Part shown: positions 35,346 to 48,677 of the stretch, one piece after another | Numbering within the stretch: the first letter of the stretch is position 1 | Layout of the letters: every line of letters starts with the position of its first letter | NCBI GenBank assembly: GCA_025403435.1 | Contig: CM046351.1 | Span: 1,461,796-1,525,795, forward strand | DNA length: 64,000 bases | Direction of reading: 5' to 3' | Source: Artocarpus heterophyllus | Lineage: Eukaryota > Streptophyta > Magnoliopsida > Rosales > Moraceae | Made by a program: the position numbers and the translations under genes | Notes under the pieces: model-generated | Seen by the model: the letters and a program-made list of their open reading frames with translations, nothing else | Database searches by the model: none | Told to the model about the DNA's origin: nothing

Positions 35346-38300
35346 GTAGAAATTATTAAAAAAACTATGAAATTATTAAAAAAAATTAGGTATTTTTTCC
35401 ATAATTCTTTTTTCAATAATTTGGGGAAAATTTTCATAAAATTTGCACATTGCAATATTTTATGAAATATTTTCATAAGATTGAAATATTTGTGAAATTT
35501 TCATAATATCCACAATTTAGATATTTTTATAAAATTTTTCATACCATAGGATAATTTATGAAAAATTCATAATTTTGGTGCATGTTATGAATATTATACA
35601 TTTTTTGGTGTGGATATAGTTTTGTAAATTTATGTACATACATTGTTCATTATGTATAATTTATGATTTTAATTATGCATACAATATTATGTTGTATAAT
35701 TTAGTACATTAAAATTTTGCATAACAATGTGCTAGATTATGCTTTTTGAATGTATAATTTTAATTTATACATAATGAATATTCCTACATAAATTATTGGT
35801 TCTTTGTTCATATTTATTTATATTGCGTTAAGTTAATGCAATTTACTATGAACAAAATTATGGAATAAAATGTCTAGTGATCCATGTAATTTTATTAATT
35901 AGAGTGCAGCCACAGTAGCTTTAATTACATAAAATTATATAATAAGTGGTTTAGGATCACATTTAGATAATTGACATTTATTGTAATTAATTAGAATTGA
36001 TATAAAAAATTTTATCCCACAAGAATTTTTATTATAGTTCTATGATTACTTAGGATAAACTATCAAATTATATTTCTTAATTTACCCACAGGGATTAAGA
36101 AAATAAACATAATTTGATAATTTTATCATAAAGTTATGTGAATCTAATTGAATTAAAACTTTAACCCACAGACAAGTTTTATGTCACTAGATTCATAATC
36201 CTAAAGAAGATAATTTGATAATTTATCATAAAGTTATATGAATCTAATTGAATTAGAGCTTTAGCCCACAGGCAAGCTCTATGTTGCTAGATTCATAAAC
36301 ACCAAATCATGATTTACATTGGTAAAACATGATATAAATTGACTAGTCTCAAAAATTATGAAATGTAAGCATGAAATTATTATTACAACCTTACGACTTG
36401 TGAATTATTCTAACATTAAATAAATTTCCTGAACTTAAAAGGGGCAATGATAAAATTAGGTAGATAGACATAGATTATGCTATAAGGAGAAATGAACTTG
36501 TTATTACTAACACTAGCAATATGAATAAAATGAGCTCTTGAAGAAAATTAGGACCGATCTAATCGTTTCTATACGATAATTATAAAGACCGATATTATGT
36601 AGTTTTGGAGGTTCCGTCGATAAGCATAAAGAATGTCAAGGCATTACTGAAAAGTAATTGATGAGCACTTTGCATCATCACATGTAGAGTTTGCCATTAC
36701 CTTAATAATAAAATTTACATCCTTAAAAAACTCACCGATGTTAAATGTGTGCGAAAACACAACCTGGGGACAAGGAACACTAAGGCTCAATTAAAAACAC
36801 ACGAGATTGATATAAGTAAATCTTTTCTTGTGCACTATACAGTAATCTCTCTTTCACAACATTATCAATTCTTCTTCAACATCTTAGAATACACATAAGG
36901 ATAAATGGTCAATTAATGAATTTATGACCATGTGCTTCAAAAAGAAGGGATGCTGATAACGGAAATGAGTGAAAATGCATTATTGGCAATACAAGAAAAG
37001 AATAAAATAATAATAATAATTCAATCTCATTTATGAATCTAATATGATTAATATCATTCATAATACTTAGTGGATTGATTTATGTTATACAGTCCATATT
37101 TCAAATACCTTACAAGGTACGTGAAACTTAAGGATACTAGTAGGATGTGAACAATTCATCTATTTGGGAAACTAGATGTATTCACATATATAAAGGCAAT
37201 TTAAGCATGCACATTAAAAAATATATATTAATTAAGTAGTGATTTTATTCAAATTTAGAAAAGACCTTGTAAATTCCTATTTTCTTTAGGAATTTCAAGA
37301 CTTGTACGTTTGGGATATTTAATCAATTTTTCAAAGACTGATTTCATTAGGAATGGTACATTGTCTGATGGTCTTTTTTCGGTTAATTTGAAAATAATAC
37401 CATTTATAATGTTGCGCATGTTCACGCTGGTATTGTGTTATGAATAAAGATTCTGTTATAGAGAGGCGCCAAATTGAGATAAATTTATCTAAAGAGAATT
37501 AAGAATTAGTAAATAATGAAGTATTTGATACTTTAGATTTTACTAATTATAACACTTGTATGGACTGCATTAAGCAAAGTGGACGAACAAGTTTAAGAAA
37601 GGTGCAAAGAGGAATACAAACATATTAGAAATCATAAAAATCAGATATGAACTCTATAGTCCAAAAACTTCATCTCTTTCACAGATAATTACTTACGATA
37701 CATGTATATTTACTTGTTTCATAATAAGAACAATATATTAAATATTTAAAACTAAGTAGAGAGAAAATATAGAAAACAAATTAAGATTGTAAGAGCAGAT
37801 AGAGATGAAGCATATTATGGTAGATACATTGAGAATGGACATGCATCTAGCCTAATTGTGAAGTTTTTTCAAGAACATGAGATAATTACCCAATACACCA
37901 TTCTTGGTTCTCATAACAGCATGGTGTGACAGAAAGAAGAAACCGAACTTTAATGGATATGGTGTGACTAAATTCTTGTGGATTACAAATCATAAACTAG
38001 TTATGTATATATTAAACTGATTTCCAACTAAGGTTGTCCCAAGGACACCATTTTAATTATGAAAGTTTGGAATTTGCGACATATACATATTTGGGATGCC
38101 CGTCTAAAATAAGAGTTCATAACTCACAAGAAAGGAATATGAATTCAAGGACTATTAGTCGGTATTTCATTAGATATGCCGAAAGGTCTATGGAATATGG
38201 ATTTTATTGTTCATGTCATAATACTAAGATTGTGGAATCAAGAAATGCAAAATTTCTTAAGAATTACTTGAACGGTGGGAGCGATCTATCACAGAATATT

Positions 38301-40052
38301 GTTTCTAAGAAAGATCATACTGATGCTTAATTTTTCCTGCTCAAGTAATTGATTGGTCACTATTCACAACACTCCTTAAGTTCAACAAGTGTTGATCAAC
38401 CGATTATTGAAATTCCACAATTTTGCTTATTATGATCCAATAGATCAAACAGTTTGGGTAATGCCTGAAATTATTGAATAAATAGTTGAACAACATGTTC
38501 CTCAGGAAAGTGTTGATACAACATTAAGAAGGTCTACTAGAATAAAGAAATTAGCAACTTCTTGTGATAATGATGCGTATCTACAATAGTGGGACTATAA
38601 CATTAAAGCCAAAAGTGATTCTGAAATGTTTTCACAAACCATAAATTGATTCAAATTTATGATTCATTGTCATAAACGATGAGTTGAATTCTATGGCATC
38701 TAACGGAGTCTATGATATTGTCAAGATGCCATAAGTTGTAAATGGGTCTTTAAGATAAAGAACTCGTTGGGCAACATTGAAAGATATAAAGTAAAACAAA
38801 ATGCTAAAGGATTCAATGAAGAAGAAAGGAATCGATTATAAGAAGCTTTTTCTATTGTATCTAAGAAAGATTCTTTTCGTATTATTATGGCATTAGTTGC
38901 ACATTTTGACTTAGAGGTGCAACAAATGGATGTGAAATATAATTTTCTCAATAGAGATCTAGAGGAAGAGGTTTATATGAAACAACTATAGAGAGTTTCC
39001 TTTAGTAATGGTGAGTACTTGATATGGAAACTTAAGAAATCCATATATGGGTAGAAACAAGCACCCTGATAGTGGTAATTCACAATATTAACTCTTCATT
39101 TAATTTTGTAGAGAACATTATGGATTAATGTATGTACTAGAAGGTTAGTGGGAGCATAATTTGTTTTCTTACTCCATATATGGATAACATTTACTTGCAA
39201 CCAATGATGAGGGTTCGCTACATGAGGTGAAACAATTTCTCTCTAAAAATTTTGATATGTCTTATGTCATTGGCATAATAATCTATAGGGATAGATATAA
39301 AGAGATTTTAAGTCTGTCACAAGGAACCTATATCAATAAGTTTTTAGAGACATTTTAGATTAAAATTGTTCACCAAGTATAGCTCCTATTTGTGAAGGAT
39401 CATAAATTTAATTTAATCAGTGTTCCAAAATGAATTATGTAAGAAAATAAACGAAGAACATTCCATATGCTTTAGTTATGGAAGACCTATGTATGCTCGG
39501 GTCTATGCAAAACCTAGCAATGCATTTGATGTGGAAATGTCAAGAATATGTTAGTGTAATCAAGTTAAAGACCACTAGAAAGCTGCAAATAAAGTGAAAA
39601 GGCATGAAAACCATAGACTACATGCTTACATATAAACGAACTGAAATTTTGGAAGTGATATGCTACTCTGATTCAAACTTCCTTAGCAATGTTGGATATA
39701 TTTTGCTAGAAAAGCTATATATTAGAGCAACGCAAATCAAACTTTAACTGCTACTTCCACTATAGAGATTGAGTTCGTATTTGTTTTGAGACTAGTTTGT
39801 ATGGTGTATGGATAAAGAGTTTCATTTAGGGCTAAATGTGGATCCAATTTCTAAGCCATTGAACATATATCATGACAATTCAGTTATGGTTTTGTGGTTA
39901 AAATTAAGTGGTGGTCGAATCAAGCATATCAACATTAAGTGTTTAGCCATAAAGAGAACATTTTAAATCATAAAACAGTGGTCATTGAACACATTAACAC
40001 TAAATTGGTCAAAGTTGATCCTTAGCTAAAGACTTGTTAACATACAGATTTA

Positions 40053-40908
40053 CCCTCTGTTTGGTACGATTGAAAAGTGGAAGGAAAGAAAATGTTGGAG
40101 AGATTTTAGGATGGAAATTGATAAGTTGAGATGCTTGGTAAGAGGAAAGATTGGATGGAAAGGCAAATAGGGAGGAAAAACTACTAGGTGGGTCTTCTCA
40201 TTTTTTTCCTTCCAAAAGTGGACGGATTATCAGATGGAAAAAGTTATAATTATTTAAATGGGGTAAAATTACTAGATTATCCATTCAAACTACACCAAAA
40301 ACAAATGGAATTATACAAGAACAGTTGATGAATCTGAAGAAGGAAAAAAGATGAATGCAAACTACCAGGGCATATGAATTTACAGTAGATTTTAATACAT
40401 ATAATGCTAATATATATAAGAAAATTATTGGGAATATATATATATATATATATATATAAGAAATATATATATCCATAGAAAAGAACAATTAAAAATATTG
40501 TTTTATTATATATAAAAAAGAGCACAGAAAACTATTTATTATATTGCATCTAATTAAATTAGTTGTTCTTCATTTCGATGTCACATAACATGTTAATTAC
40601 GGAAAAAATTTGTAAATTTTAATAATTATTTAGATGTGTTCTTGTTTTGGTTAATGGAAGCCTTTTTCAAGTTTCAACTAAAGAAAAAAATTTAACGTTT
40701 TGGATTATATTATTTGGGCAAAAAAGTAATTGCAATGATTATAATTTTTCTATCATTTGGGTTTTACTTCCAATAGCAAATAAGTAAAGGGAAATTCATT
40801 TCCTTTCTACCCTGTCATACCAAACAACTAAAGAGAAAACTAAAATCTTTTCTTTCCTTTCAATTTTCTATCTTTTATAATTTTCTTTTCCTCCTACCAA
40901 ACAGAGGC
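40053..40908. mobile_element. Harbinger/Tourist-type MITE nested in copia element
   Basis: Terminal inverted repeats CCCTCTGTTTGGTA (left) and GCCTCTGTTTGGTA (right, reverse complement) are flanked by TTA at 40050-40052 and 40909-40911. The interior is AT-rich with an (AT)n tract near 40436-40460. No transposase. Confidence 0.75.
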
Positions 40909-42328
40909 TTAAGGATCATGCATATAGTATGGGACTTGGTTCCTTTGTGTAAATTTTTGTTGTAAGAATGAATTTATAAAACTCTATTATGATAATTTCT
41001 CATTTTTTGTTTGTATATACATTCAATTGTTTAATTGAGAAATATCATTAAGAGGACCCAGAATAAACATATGGTTTATTCATTAAGAATTAAGGGACAT
41101 AATACATCATGATACATGAAAGATAATACTCGTTTCTAAGAGAACTTATTGTCATGATTCGTGTGTTTTGTTTCCTACTATGGTAAATAATTGAATTCAT
41201 GAGCCTAGTGGGAGATTAAGTGCTTAATGCACTAACACGTGTGTGCTCAATGCAGTTATATATTAAAGAGGTCGTTAAGTAAAAGAGTGCTTAATGCATT
41301 AACATGTGTGTGGCTCATATTCAATTTGTATATATGCATTTTGTCAAGAAAAACTGAATGATGGAATCAGTTTCTATAGAGAGCATTCTTTGGGTCCCTG
41401 GTTTCCACTCTAATTCATTCTCTTAGTACACCATCAATTTAGAGAGAGAGAATGAACTGGAAGCTCCTAAAGGCAGTAAGTTGGAATGAGCGTCCAAAGT
41501 AGATGAAGGTCGAGTTCCAAGCAGGAGCAAGGACGGGACGGCGTGCTCCAATCGGAGGAAAGGTTGCAAGCATGGAGACGGCGTTGTAACCGTCAGTATG
41601 CACAGTAAAGGTTAATGGCAAGAGGTTAGTCTATCCACGTTTCTGCATTTAATTTTTATGCTTAAGGTTATTGCATATAATTTAGTCTAATACATATTAG
41701 TTAAAATTGTCGTAATTGGATTTTATTGTTTTCTGATTATAATTTCTGTTTCTGTTAGATCAAAAGGGAATATGTGAAATCAGTCATATTTCTCTCGTGT
41801 TTTTCTTCTTTGTGTTTTTTTTATTGATTTGGAAATCTCGTCCTTAGAGGGATAGGGGTCGGACCAAGCAGGGGGCACACCAGAGGTAGAGAAGAGGAAG
41901 CTAACAAGTTTTTTTTTTTTTTTTAATTGTGGGCCAATGGCCATGTGGCTGCTTTTGATTGGGCCAACAAGTTTTTTCCCCTTGGATTTAACTTACTTTT
42001 AAATTACAATTACTAAAATACCCTCGTAATAAGGACATGTACACCTTATGTGACCTAAAACAGTGTCCTTTTAAACAGTTGTCTTTAAATGTAGTCATTT
42101 TACATCTAAATCAAAATGTTAGGTTTGGTGAAATAAAAAAGATTAGAGATTAATTATATATTTTTAAAAAATTTAGAGATCAATCAAGCTATTTTTTTAA
42201 AAATACCACATATGTTTAAAATGTGACACAATTTAAACACATAATATATAAAATAAAGTGACAATTTTTTAATAGAATTACAGATTTTAAAAGTGTAGCA
42301 TCACATGGAAATATAACATAATAACTAA

Positions 42329-42448
42329 GGGTATGTTTGATTGAATATTCAAATCAAGGTTTGAATCATTTTGCTACAGTATTTGCTTTCATAAAAATTT
42401 AAATCTTCATTCAAATACTCTACTTAAATACTCGAACCAAACGGGCCC
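42329..42448. mobile_element. Short Tourist-like MITE, 120 bp
   Basis: GGGTATGTTTGATT at the left and GGGCCCGTTTGGTT (reverse complement) at the right, flanked by TAA at 42326-42328 and 42449-42451. It lies ~180 bp upstream of the AAED1-like gene. Confidence 0.65.
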
Positions 42449-42629
42449 TAAGTGTATATAAATGTATAAGAGTATAAATAAAAAAAGGAAAAAGTGAAAA
42501 AAAAGAAAGAGAAATTCCATTAAGAAGCCCAAATACTGCCACGTGTGAGTTCTGTTCCCGCAAATAAAGGCCATAAACGAACGTGCCGCAGGCCAACTCC
42601 GAGGACTACTGACGACTGAGAAAACAGCC

Positions 42630-45600
42630 GTGGCTGCCACTCTCTTCTCCAAAACTCTCACTCTCCAACAACCCATCCCAACGACCAACCCCACTCCGCC
42701 ACGTGTTCTCTCCACCACCCCTGGCAGCCTCAGTTTCTCCCTCACTCCCTCTCACTACGACAACCTACGACTACGACTCTCTCCTCCTCGGAAATCCCAC
42801 CTCTTGCTCTCTGCAGTTTCTGGCTCTCCTCGCAAGTTCTTCAATTTCCCAATTGTTTTTCTTGAGAAAAATCTGGAAATAGATATGCTTAATGTAATGT
42901 TTTTTTCTTTGGATGAACAGGGATTGAATCTCCAGTGGGCAGTGAAGATGCTCCAAATTTGTTGGACACAGCCAAAGTGCTTGATTTGAATGGAAACGAG
43001 ATTCCCATTTCTGATTTATGGAAAGATAGAAAAGCCGTTGTTGCATTTGCCCGCCATTTCGGGTTTGTTATTCTTATTTTTTATTTTTAACATTTCACTA
43101 ATTTAAGCTTCTGGTAATTACTCGTACTGAGCATGGAGATGTGACTGAACTAATCAAATAATTAAATGAGGGGTGAAATTGATTTTAGAGAGGCAAAATA
43201 TAATTTTAACGGAAGGGTAATATAATTTTAAATCGTCAAAATACAATTTTTATAAAATTTTATATACAAAATGATAAGAAAAAAAGTGTCCCTACGTGGC
43301 TATGCCCCTACAACTGTTAAATATTAAATGAATTTTTTGTTTGTTTGTTTGTTTTCAGGTGTGTTTTCTGCAGCAAACGTGCTGATTGTCTTGCGTCCAA
43401 GAAGGTTAATAATTAATTTACTTTGTTTAGCTTGTGAAGAATTAATGAATGCTAAAGACACTAATTTACTTTTTATGTTGCCAGGACATATTTGATGCAT
43501 CAGGGGTGGCACTTGTTCTGATTGTACCTGGTAACATTGATCAGTTATTCACTCAGACGCACATACTTTGTTCTTGTTCTCTCTCTCTCTTTTTCTTTTT
43601 TAATGCTTGAAAAACAAAATATTGAATTATTGGCAACATTTTTAATAGGATTATGCAAGGAAGAAAAAATGAAAGAAGAAGAAGAAGCTATTTGTACTAA
43701 AACACAAACGATGAAAACTTTGAATAGTGCATTTTGAGATGGAGAATAGTAAAACACACTCTTTTCTTTTGTATAGACATAGATAGATGTAGATTAGGTT
43801 GCTTTCATCGATGTTCTTGTAGTCGTTCGAGTGAATTTATGCTAAGACCTTCTATCTGTGCACCGGGGACGTTTTTAATGTCTGTATTGAAAATTTCATG
43901 AGGTTGCTTTCCTCTAAAGTTTAGGTTTTGACAGGTAAATTATTAGTTCCTTGTAAACTCAACTAGTTTAATGATTGTTAACTAAGCTCTACAAACTTGT
44001 GTGACTTGGAATCTGTTACATCATCATTCATTTTTCCTCTCCCTTTCCGGTCTCTGTATAGTTTTTCATGTCATTAGCTGAAAGATATAACTTATGAGTT
44101 ATAACCACAAGTACTTCTTTTCTGTCCAGGCAAAGGCATTTTCCGAGCAGACAAAGTTCAAAGGAGGTGTGTTTATGAAAGAAATCGAGCTATTTGCAAT
44201 CGGTTTTGATTTCTCATATGCAGCTTCAGACGTTATTGAAGTAGGCCTGTTAGATTAAGTGTCGTGATGCGCTGCATCCCTATAACAAAAGTTTCATGAC
44301 AAATATGGTGTTTTTCGTTTTACTATGAACCAAAATGATAATAATATGGATGACGAAAATGACAATATTGAAACGGCCTATCACAAACATAACTACCTTT
44401 GTAGATCAATTGGAAGCATGTCTTGAACGTTAAAAAAAAAAAAAAAAAAAAAAGAAACCTCTTCCTGCCAGACACTGACAAGCTTCCATTCCTGTTTTCA
44501 GAAGTTCATGCGGATCCTAATCGCTCATCATACGAGGAACTAAGATTTGTTTCCGGAGTTGCAACCACATTTACTCCCAAAGTATGTAAGAAATATTGCG
44601 AGCTATCCTCGTAGGTGGCTAAAGATGGGTGTTTGTGAGGTTCTTTATTTTCCAAGGCCTGTCGAATTTATGATTCGAGTTCCTCTGGTAAAATTCTAGG
44701 CAGGTCTCAAGATAATACAATTAGACATGGAGGGATATCGACAAGACTGGAAGCTTTCATTTCAAAAGGACACTGTGAGTAGAGGCAGATGGTATGTGCC
44801 TTAAAAGTTCCGAGTACTTTCTATGTATCAATTACTGTCGATTTATAAGTTTCCGCCTCGTGAAAGTTAGATTTTGACGTCTTTTTTAAGTGTTATTACT
44901 GCACTATATTGAAAAACCAGTTTCATATCAGATGGAGATGTTAAAGAGGAGTTCTGACAGTGCTCAAACAAAGAATATAAAGCTAGTCAATTGGGACCTT
45001 GAATTGACCAAAATATGTAATTGTATCAGAGCGAAACGGTATTGATTTGGACCCGAATTGCTACTTTGGATTTGTCCTTGATGTGTTTGATCTTTTTTAA
45101 CTTGTCATATCCGAAACTTAGCCTCCAACATAAAACCATGTCTTGTTACTTTGAGGCCCGACTTCAAATTTGTAATATATTTTTTGCATTGCCCAAATGT
45201 ACATTGTAGACATTGCATCATGCTTTCTCTCATCTCATGCATAATCTTTAGTCTTAATTTTAAGTTCAACATTTTAGTTAAAGATGTGATACTGGTTGTC
45301 TCAGGCAACAAGGTGGAATTATAGTTGCAGGTCCTGGAAAACCAACATCTCCTACATTCACAACGTTAGTGATAGGCCCACCATGATAAGCTTTTCTTGA
45401 AGTAGAATTTTCAAGATTCAAGACTCTTTATTTATGACAGTTCTTAGGATTTTTTTTTTTTGGGAACTCTTGGTGTAGATTTACTATTAGACTATGCTTA
45501 CAATTAGGGGCAGAGCCACATAGGGACAAAAGTAGGTGGCTGCCTCCTGAATTTTTTTTTTCTTTGTAATTTTGTATGCGAAATTTTATAAAAATTGTAT

Positions 45601-45850
45601 TTTGCCCCTCTAAATAAACTTTTTCCCTCATGTCATTAGTTCAACCACACTTCCGTTTCTCCTCATTAATTTTTTTGGCTCCGCCCCTGCTTGCAACCAC
45701 TTCGTAGGACACTTGGCATGAGAAGTGATCTTTCTTCTTTTGTGGTTGCTTTTATGGTGTGCCCTTTTTCTTATAAATTAATATGAGTAGGACAAAGAAG
45801 CAGGAGATGATCCTGAGATGGAAGACATTTTGAAAGCATGTTGCTCATGA
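42630..45850 (+). pseudogene. AAED1-like chloroplast thioredoxin-fold protein gene, probably inactivated
   Basis: Matches the plant AAED1/PRXL2-like family (Arabidopsis At2g37240), a thioredoxin-fold chloroplast protein. Exon equivalents: 42630-42831, 42921-43062, 43359-43404, 43485-43544, 44130-44166, 44502-44581, 44700-44791, 45305-45364, 45791-45850. Recognisable pieces: IPISDLWKDRKAVVAFARHF, GCVFCSKRADCLASKK, ASGVALVLIVPG, ADPNRSSYEELRFVSG, GYRQDWKLSFQKDTVSRG, QQGGIIVAGPGK, DPEMEDILKACCS. Lesions: the expected start codon is GTG in a good Kozak setting (GCCGTGGCTGCC), with no in-frame ATG back to the TGA at 42546; the exon-4 donor reads CAG|TTATTC, one G short of a GT site; exon 8 is one base short, shifting the frame after PGK. 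Intron 1 would be GC-AG. A plastid-type leader precedes the fold. Annotation pipelines may call this a gene. Confidence 0.75.
45506..45688. mobile_element. hAT-like MITE in the last AAED1 intron
   Basis: AGGGGCAGAGCCA at the left and AGGGGCGGAGCCA (reverse complement) at the right. Flanks GCTTACAA (45496-45503) and GCTTGCAA (from 45689) fit an 8-bp target duplication with one change. Confidence 0.65.
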
Positions 45851-46968
45851 AAGAAAAGAGAAGAGGCATCTCTTCACCTCTATGTTTTTGGCAAAGGGAA
45901 AAGTAGTGCGTGGAATTCTTTCTTGTGCTCTTCTTGGGCTCCAAGCCTGCCTGTTTATGACGCCTTAGAGAACCCCAAAAGTTAACTTATACTAAAAAAT
46001 AGTATATAGTTATTTATAAAAGTAGAACAAGGTAAATTAAAATGTAACATAATACTGAACTGTTACTTTGTTTCGCTTCTTTTTTCTTATTGACTAGCTA
46101 ACAAGTGTAGAGAATAAGAAGTTGCTTCTTAAATGCTAACAAGCCATGAATTTCAATAAAGATTTCCATTGGCAAATTCACTCTTCATAAATTTTGAAAC
46201 TGGTTACTCTGAGTTTATATAGTTTTATTGGTGGACAAGAAAATTATTATGAATGTCTAGAAATTTATTTTTTTAATCTTGTGTCATCAACCTAATTTAC
46301 TAAGAGTAAATTGGTCTTAATTAAATGACAATTTACCCAATTGAGTATCTACTTTAATAGATCAATAATTTACCTTAAAATATACATAAATAAAAAAGAT
46401 GAACATTTTTTGAAACAAAATATCTACAGTTTTGACTATTAAAAAAATGTTTTTACTTTTGGACCCAAAAAATATTAGTTGTTTTACTTTGATCCTAGAC
46501 TTTCAACTAACATGCTAACAATATCTAAGTTGTATCAATGATACTTTGTAACAAAAATATTAAAAAGGGACAAATTGTACAAAATAAAATAAAAAAGAGA
46601 CAAATTTTGAAAATGACGCACTAAGTGCGTCATGTATACCAAAATCTGTTAAGTTTTAAATGTTTTGGTTACAAAGATATCGTAAGTGTAACAATAGCTA
46701 AATAGCTAAGCTCCTTATCAAACAAAAAGAAAAGAAAAGAAAAAAGCTAAGCTCGAGTATTATTATAAGAGTTAAAAGTTTAGAGGTGAAAGTAAGACAA
46801 AAATATTTTTTGAGGGGCTGAAGGTGAAATTACTAAAAAAAAAAAAAAAAAAAAAAGCCCCAAACTAAACTTGCGTTTTTCTTCTTCCCGGTGAATAGAG
46901 ACTCCTCCTTCCCTCTTAATTTTTTTTTTTCCCGCCTTTGCTCCTCATCTCCATCTCTCTCTCCTCCG
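45851..46968. other. Intergenic and TOP6A leader
   Basis: AT-rich, no ORF of note. A poly-A run lies at ~46835-46856. The CT-rich leader of the TOP6A gene starts at about 46860. Confidence 0.5.
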
Positions 46969-48677
46969 ATGGCTGACAAGAGAAAACGCCGCCGGCCGGA
47001 ACCGAGCGACGACGAAGACGGCGACGCCCATCTCCCCTTCAAGAAAAGCCTGAAACCCGACGCCGCCATAATCAAAACCCTCGAAAACCTCACCGCCTCT
47101 CTCCGCTCCCCCTCTTCCTCCTCCTCCAAAACCCTAACCCTAACCGACCTCGCCCTCGCCGACAGCTGCCGCGAGGTCACCGACCTCTCGTTGGCCTCCG
47201 TCCAGTCCTCGATCGAGTCCCTCGTCCTCGCCATCGCCCAATCCATCCTCGCCGGCGAAGGCTTCTCCTTCTCCGTCCCCTCCCGCTCCGCCGCCAACCA
47301 GCTCTACGTCCCCGAGCTCGACCGGATCGTCCTTAAAGACAAGTCCTCTGTCCGACCTTACGCCAACATCTCCACTGTACGGAAGACTGCCATTACTACT
47401 AGGATCCTCCAGCTCATCCACCAGCTCTGCCTCAAGAGTATCCATGTCACTAAGCGTGATCTCTTCTACACCGACGTCAAGCTCTTTCAGGTAAATTCTC
47501 CGATATATATATATATATATATGCATATCGCTGAAATTTCTCTGTACTTTTTGATTTGTTAAAATGTTCTTAAATTTATATTTTTTTCTGGAAATATTTT
47601 CGTAAAATGATCATAGAATGTGTTTTTAAGAGAATGAAATATCTGTAAATTATCCATAAAAAAATCTATAAAATAGGGAAATATCTGTAAAATTTTGCTG
47701 ATAGTTTACTCGGTATTTTTAATAGATTCTGTCTATATTTGCTAAATTTATATTTATTTTTGGAAATTCTTTTTCATAGAATGATCATAACAGCATAATT
47801 TTGAGACTGAAATATCTATAATCTATAATTAATAAAAAAATTGTGACAATTTTGCTGAAATGTCTGTAAATGTATAGTTGTAAAAATTTGAGAAACAGAG
47901 ATTTTTATCTTTGTTTGCTTCCAGGACCAGACGCAGTCTGATTCTGTTCTGGACGATGTCTCCTGTATGCTTGGTTGTACTCGATCAAGCCTCAATGTTA
48001 TTGCTGCTGAGAAAGGTGTGGTTGTGGGGCGTTTGATTTTCAGTGATAATGGTGATATGATTGATTGTACTAAGATGGGAATGGGAGGGAAGGCAATCCC
48101 GCCAAATATCGATCGGGTTGGGGATATGCAGAGTGATGCGTTGTTCATTCTGTTGGTTGAAAAAGATGCTGCTTACATTAGGTTGGCTGAGGACAGGTTC
48201 TACAATCGGTTTCCTTGCATAATCGTGACAGCAAAGGGACAGCCGGATGTGGCAACAAGGCTGTTCCTCAGGAAGATGAAGATGGAGCTCAAGCTCCCGG
48301 TGCTTGCTCTTGTGGACAGCGATCCGTACGGACTGAAGATCTTGTCGGTTTACGGGTGTGGATCGAAGAACATGTCATATGACAGTGCAAATTTGACCAC
48401 ACCGGATATCAAGTGGTTAGGGATCAGGCCGAGCGATTTGGACAAGTATAAGATACCGGAGCAATGCAGGCTGCCGATGACAGAGCAGGATATTAAGACG
48501 GGGAAGGATTTGTTGGAGGAGGATTTTGTGAAGAAGAATCCAGGGTGGGTTGAGGAGCTGACCTTGATGGTGAAGACAAAGCAGAAGGCAGAAATTCAGG
48601 CGCTGAGCTCTTTTGGGTTCCAGTACTTGTCTGAGGTCTATCTGCCATTGAAGTTGCAGCAGCAAGATTGGCTTTGA
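46969..48677 (+). CDS. TOP6A: DNA topoisomerase VI subunit A (SPO11-3 / RHL2 / BIN5)
   Basis: A subunit of plant topoisomerase VI, which passes one duplex through another and is needed for endoreduplication and cell growth; nuclear. Two exons, 46969-47490 and 47925-48677, phase 0, 424 aa, close to the ~427 aa I recall for Arabidopsis SPO11-3. A lysine/arginine-rich N-terminus (KRKRRR) suits nuclear import. Winged-helix part with the catalytic Tyr in [12 protein letters not shown] (Tyr167). Toprim domain with acidic LLVEKDAAY (Glu253) and VDSDPYG (Asp305, Asp307). The C-terminal QQQDWL is intact. SPO11-1/-2 are shorter and intron-rich, so SPO11-3 is the right paralogue. It runs tail-to-tail toward the PPR gene. 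Confidence 0.96.

Larger units (their letters stand above)
34383..41692 (+). mobile_element. Decayed Ty1/copia retrotransposon
   Basis: LTRs at 34383-34843 (461 bp) and 41215-41692 (478 bp) are clearly homologous but diverged; the right one has an extra ~20 bp near 41420. CATAT duplications are at 34378-34382 and 41693-41697. A primer-site-like TGGCATCAGAGC follows the left LTR, and a GTGGGAGA polypurine tract precedes the right one. Interior 37,800-40,030 holds broken pol on plus: ISRYFIRYAERSMEYGFYC, VESRNAKFLKN, then RT and RNase H pieces with many stops and gaps. It is related to the intact copia pol at 61631-64000. A MITE (40053-40908) is nested between pol and the polypurine tract. Confidence 0.88.

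Noticed and set aside
46891..47297. Long minus-strand ORF opposite TOP6A exon 1
   Set aside because: Mirror of a GC-rich coding exon; the plus strand encodes the conserved topoisomerase.
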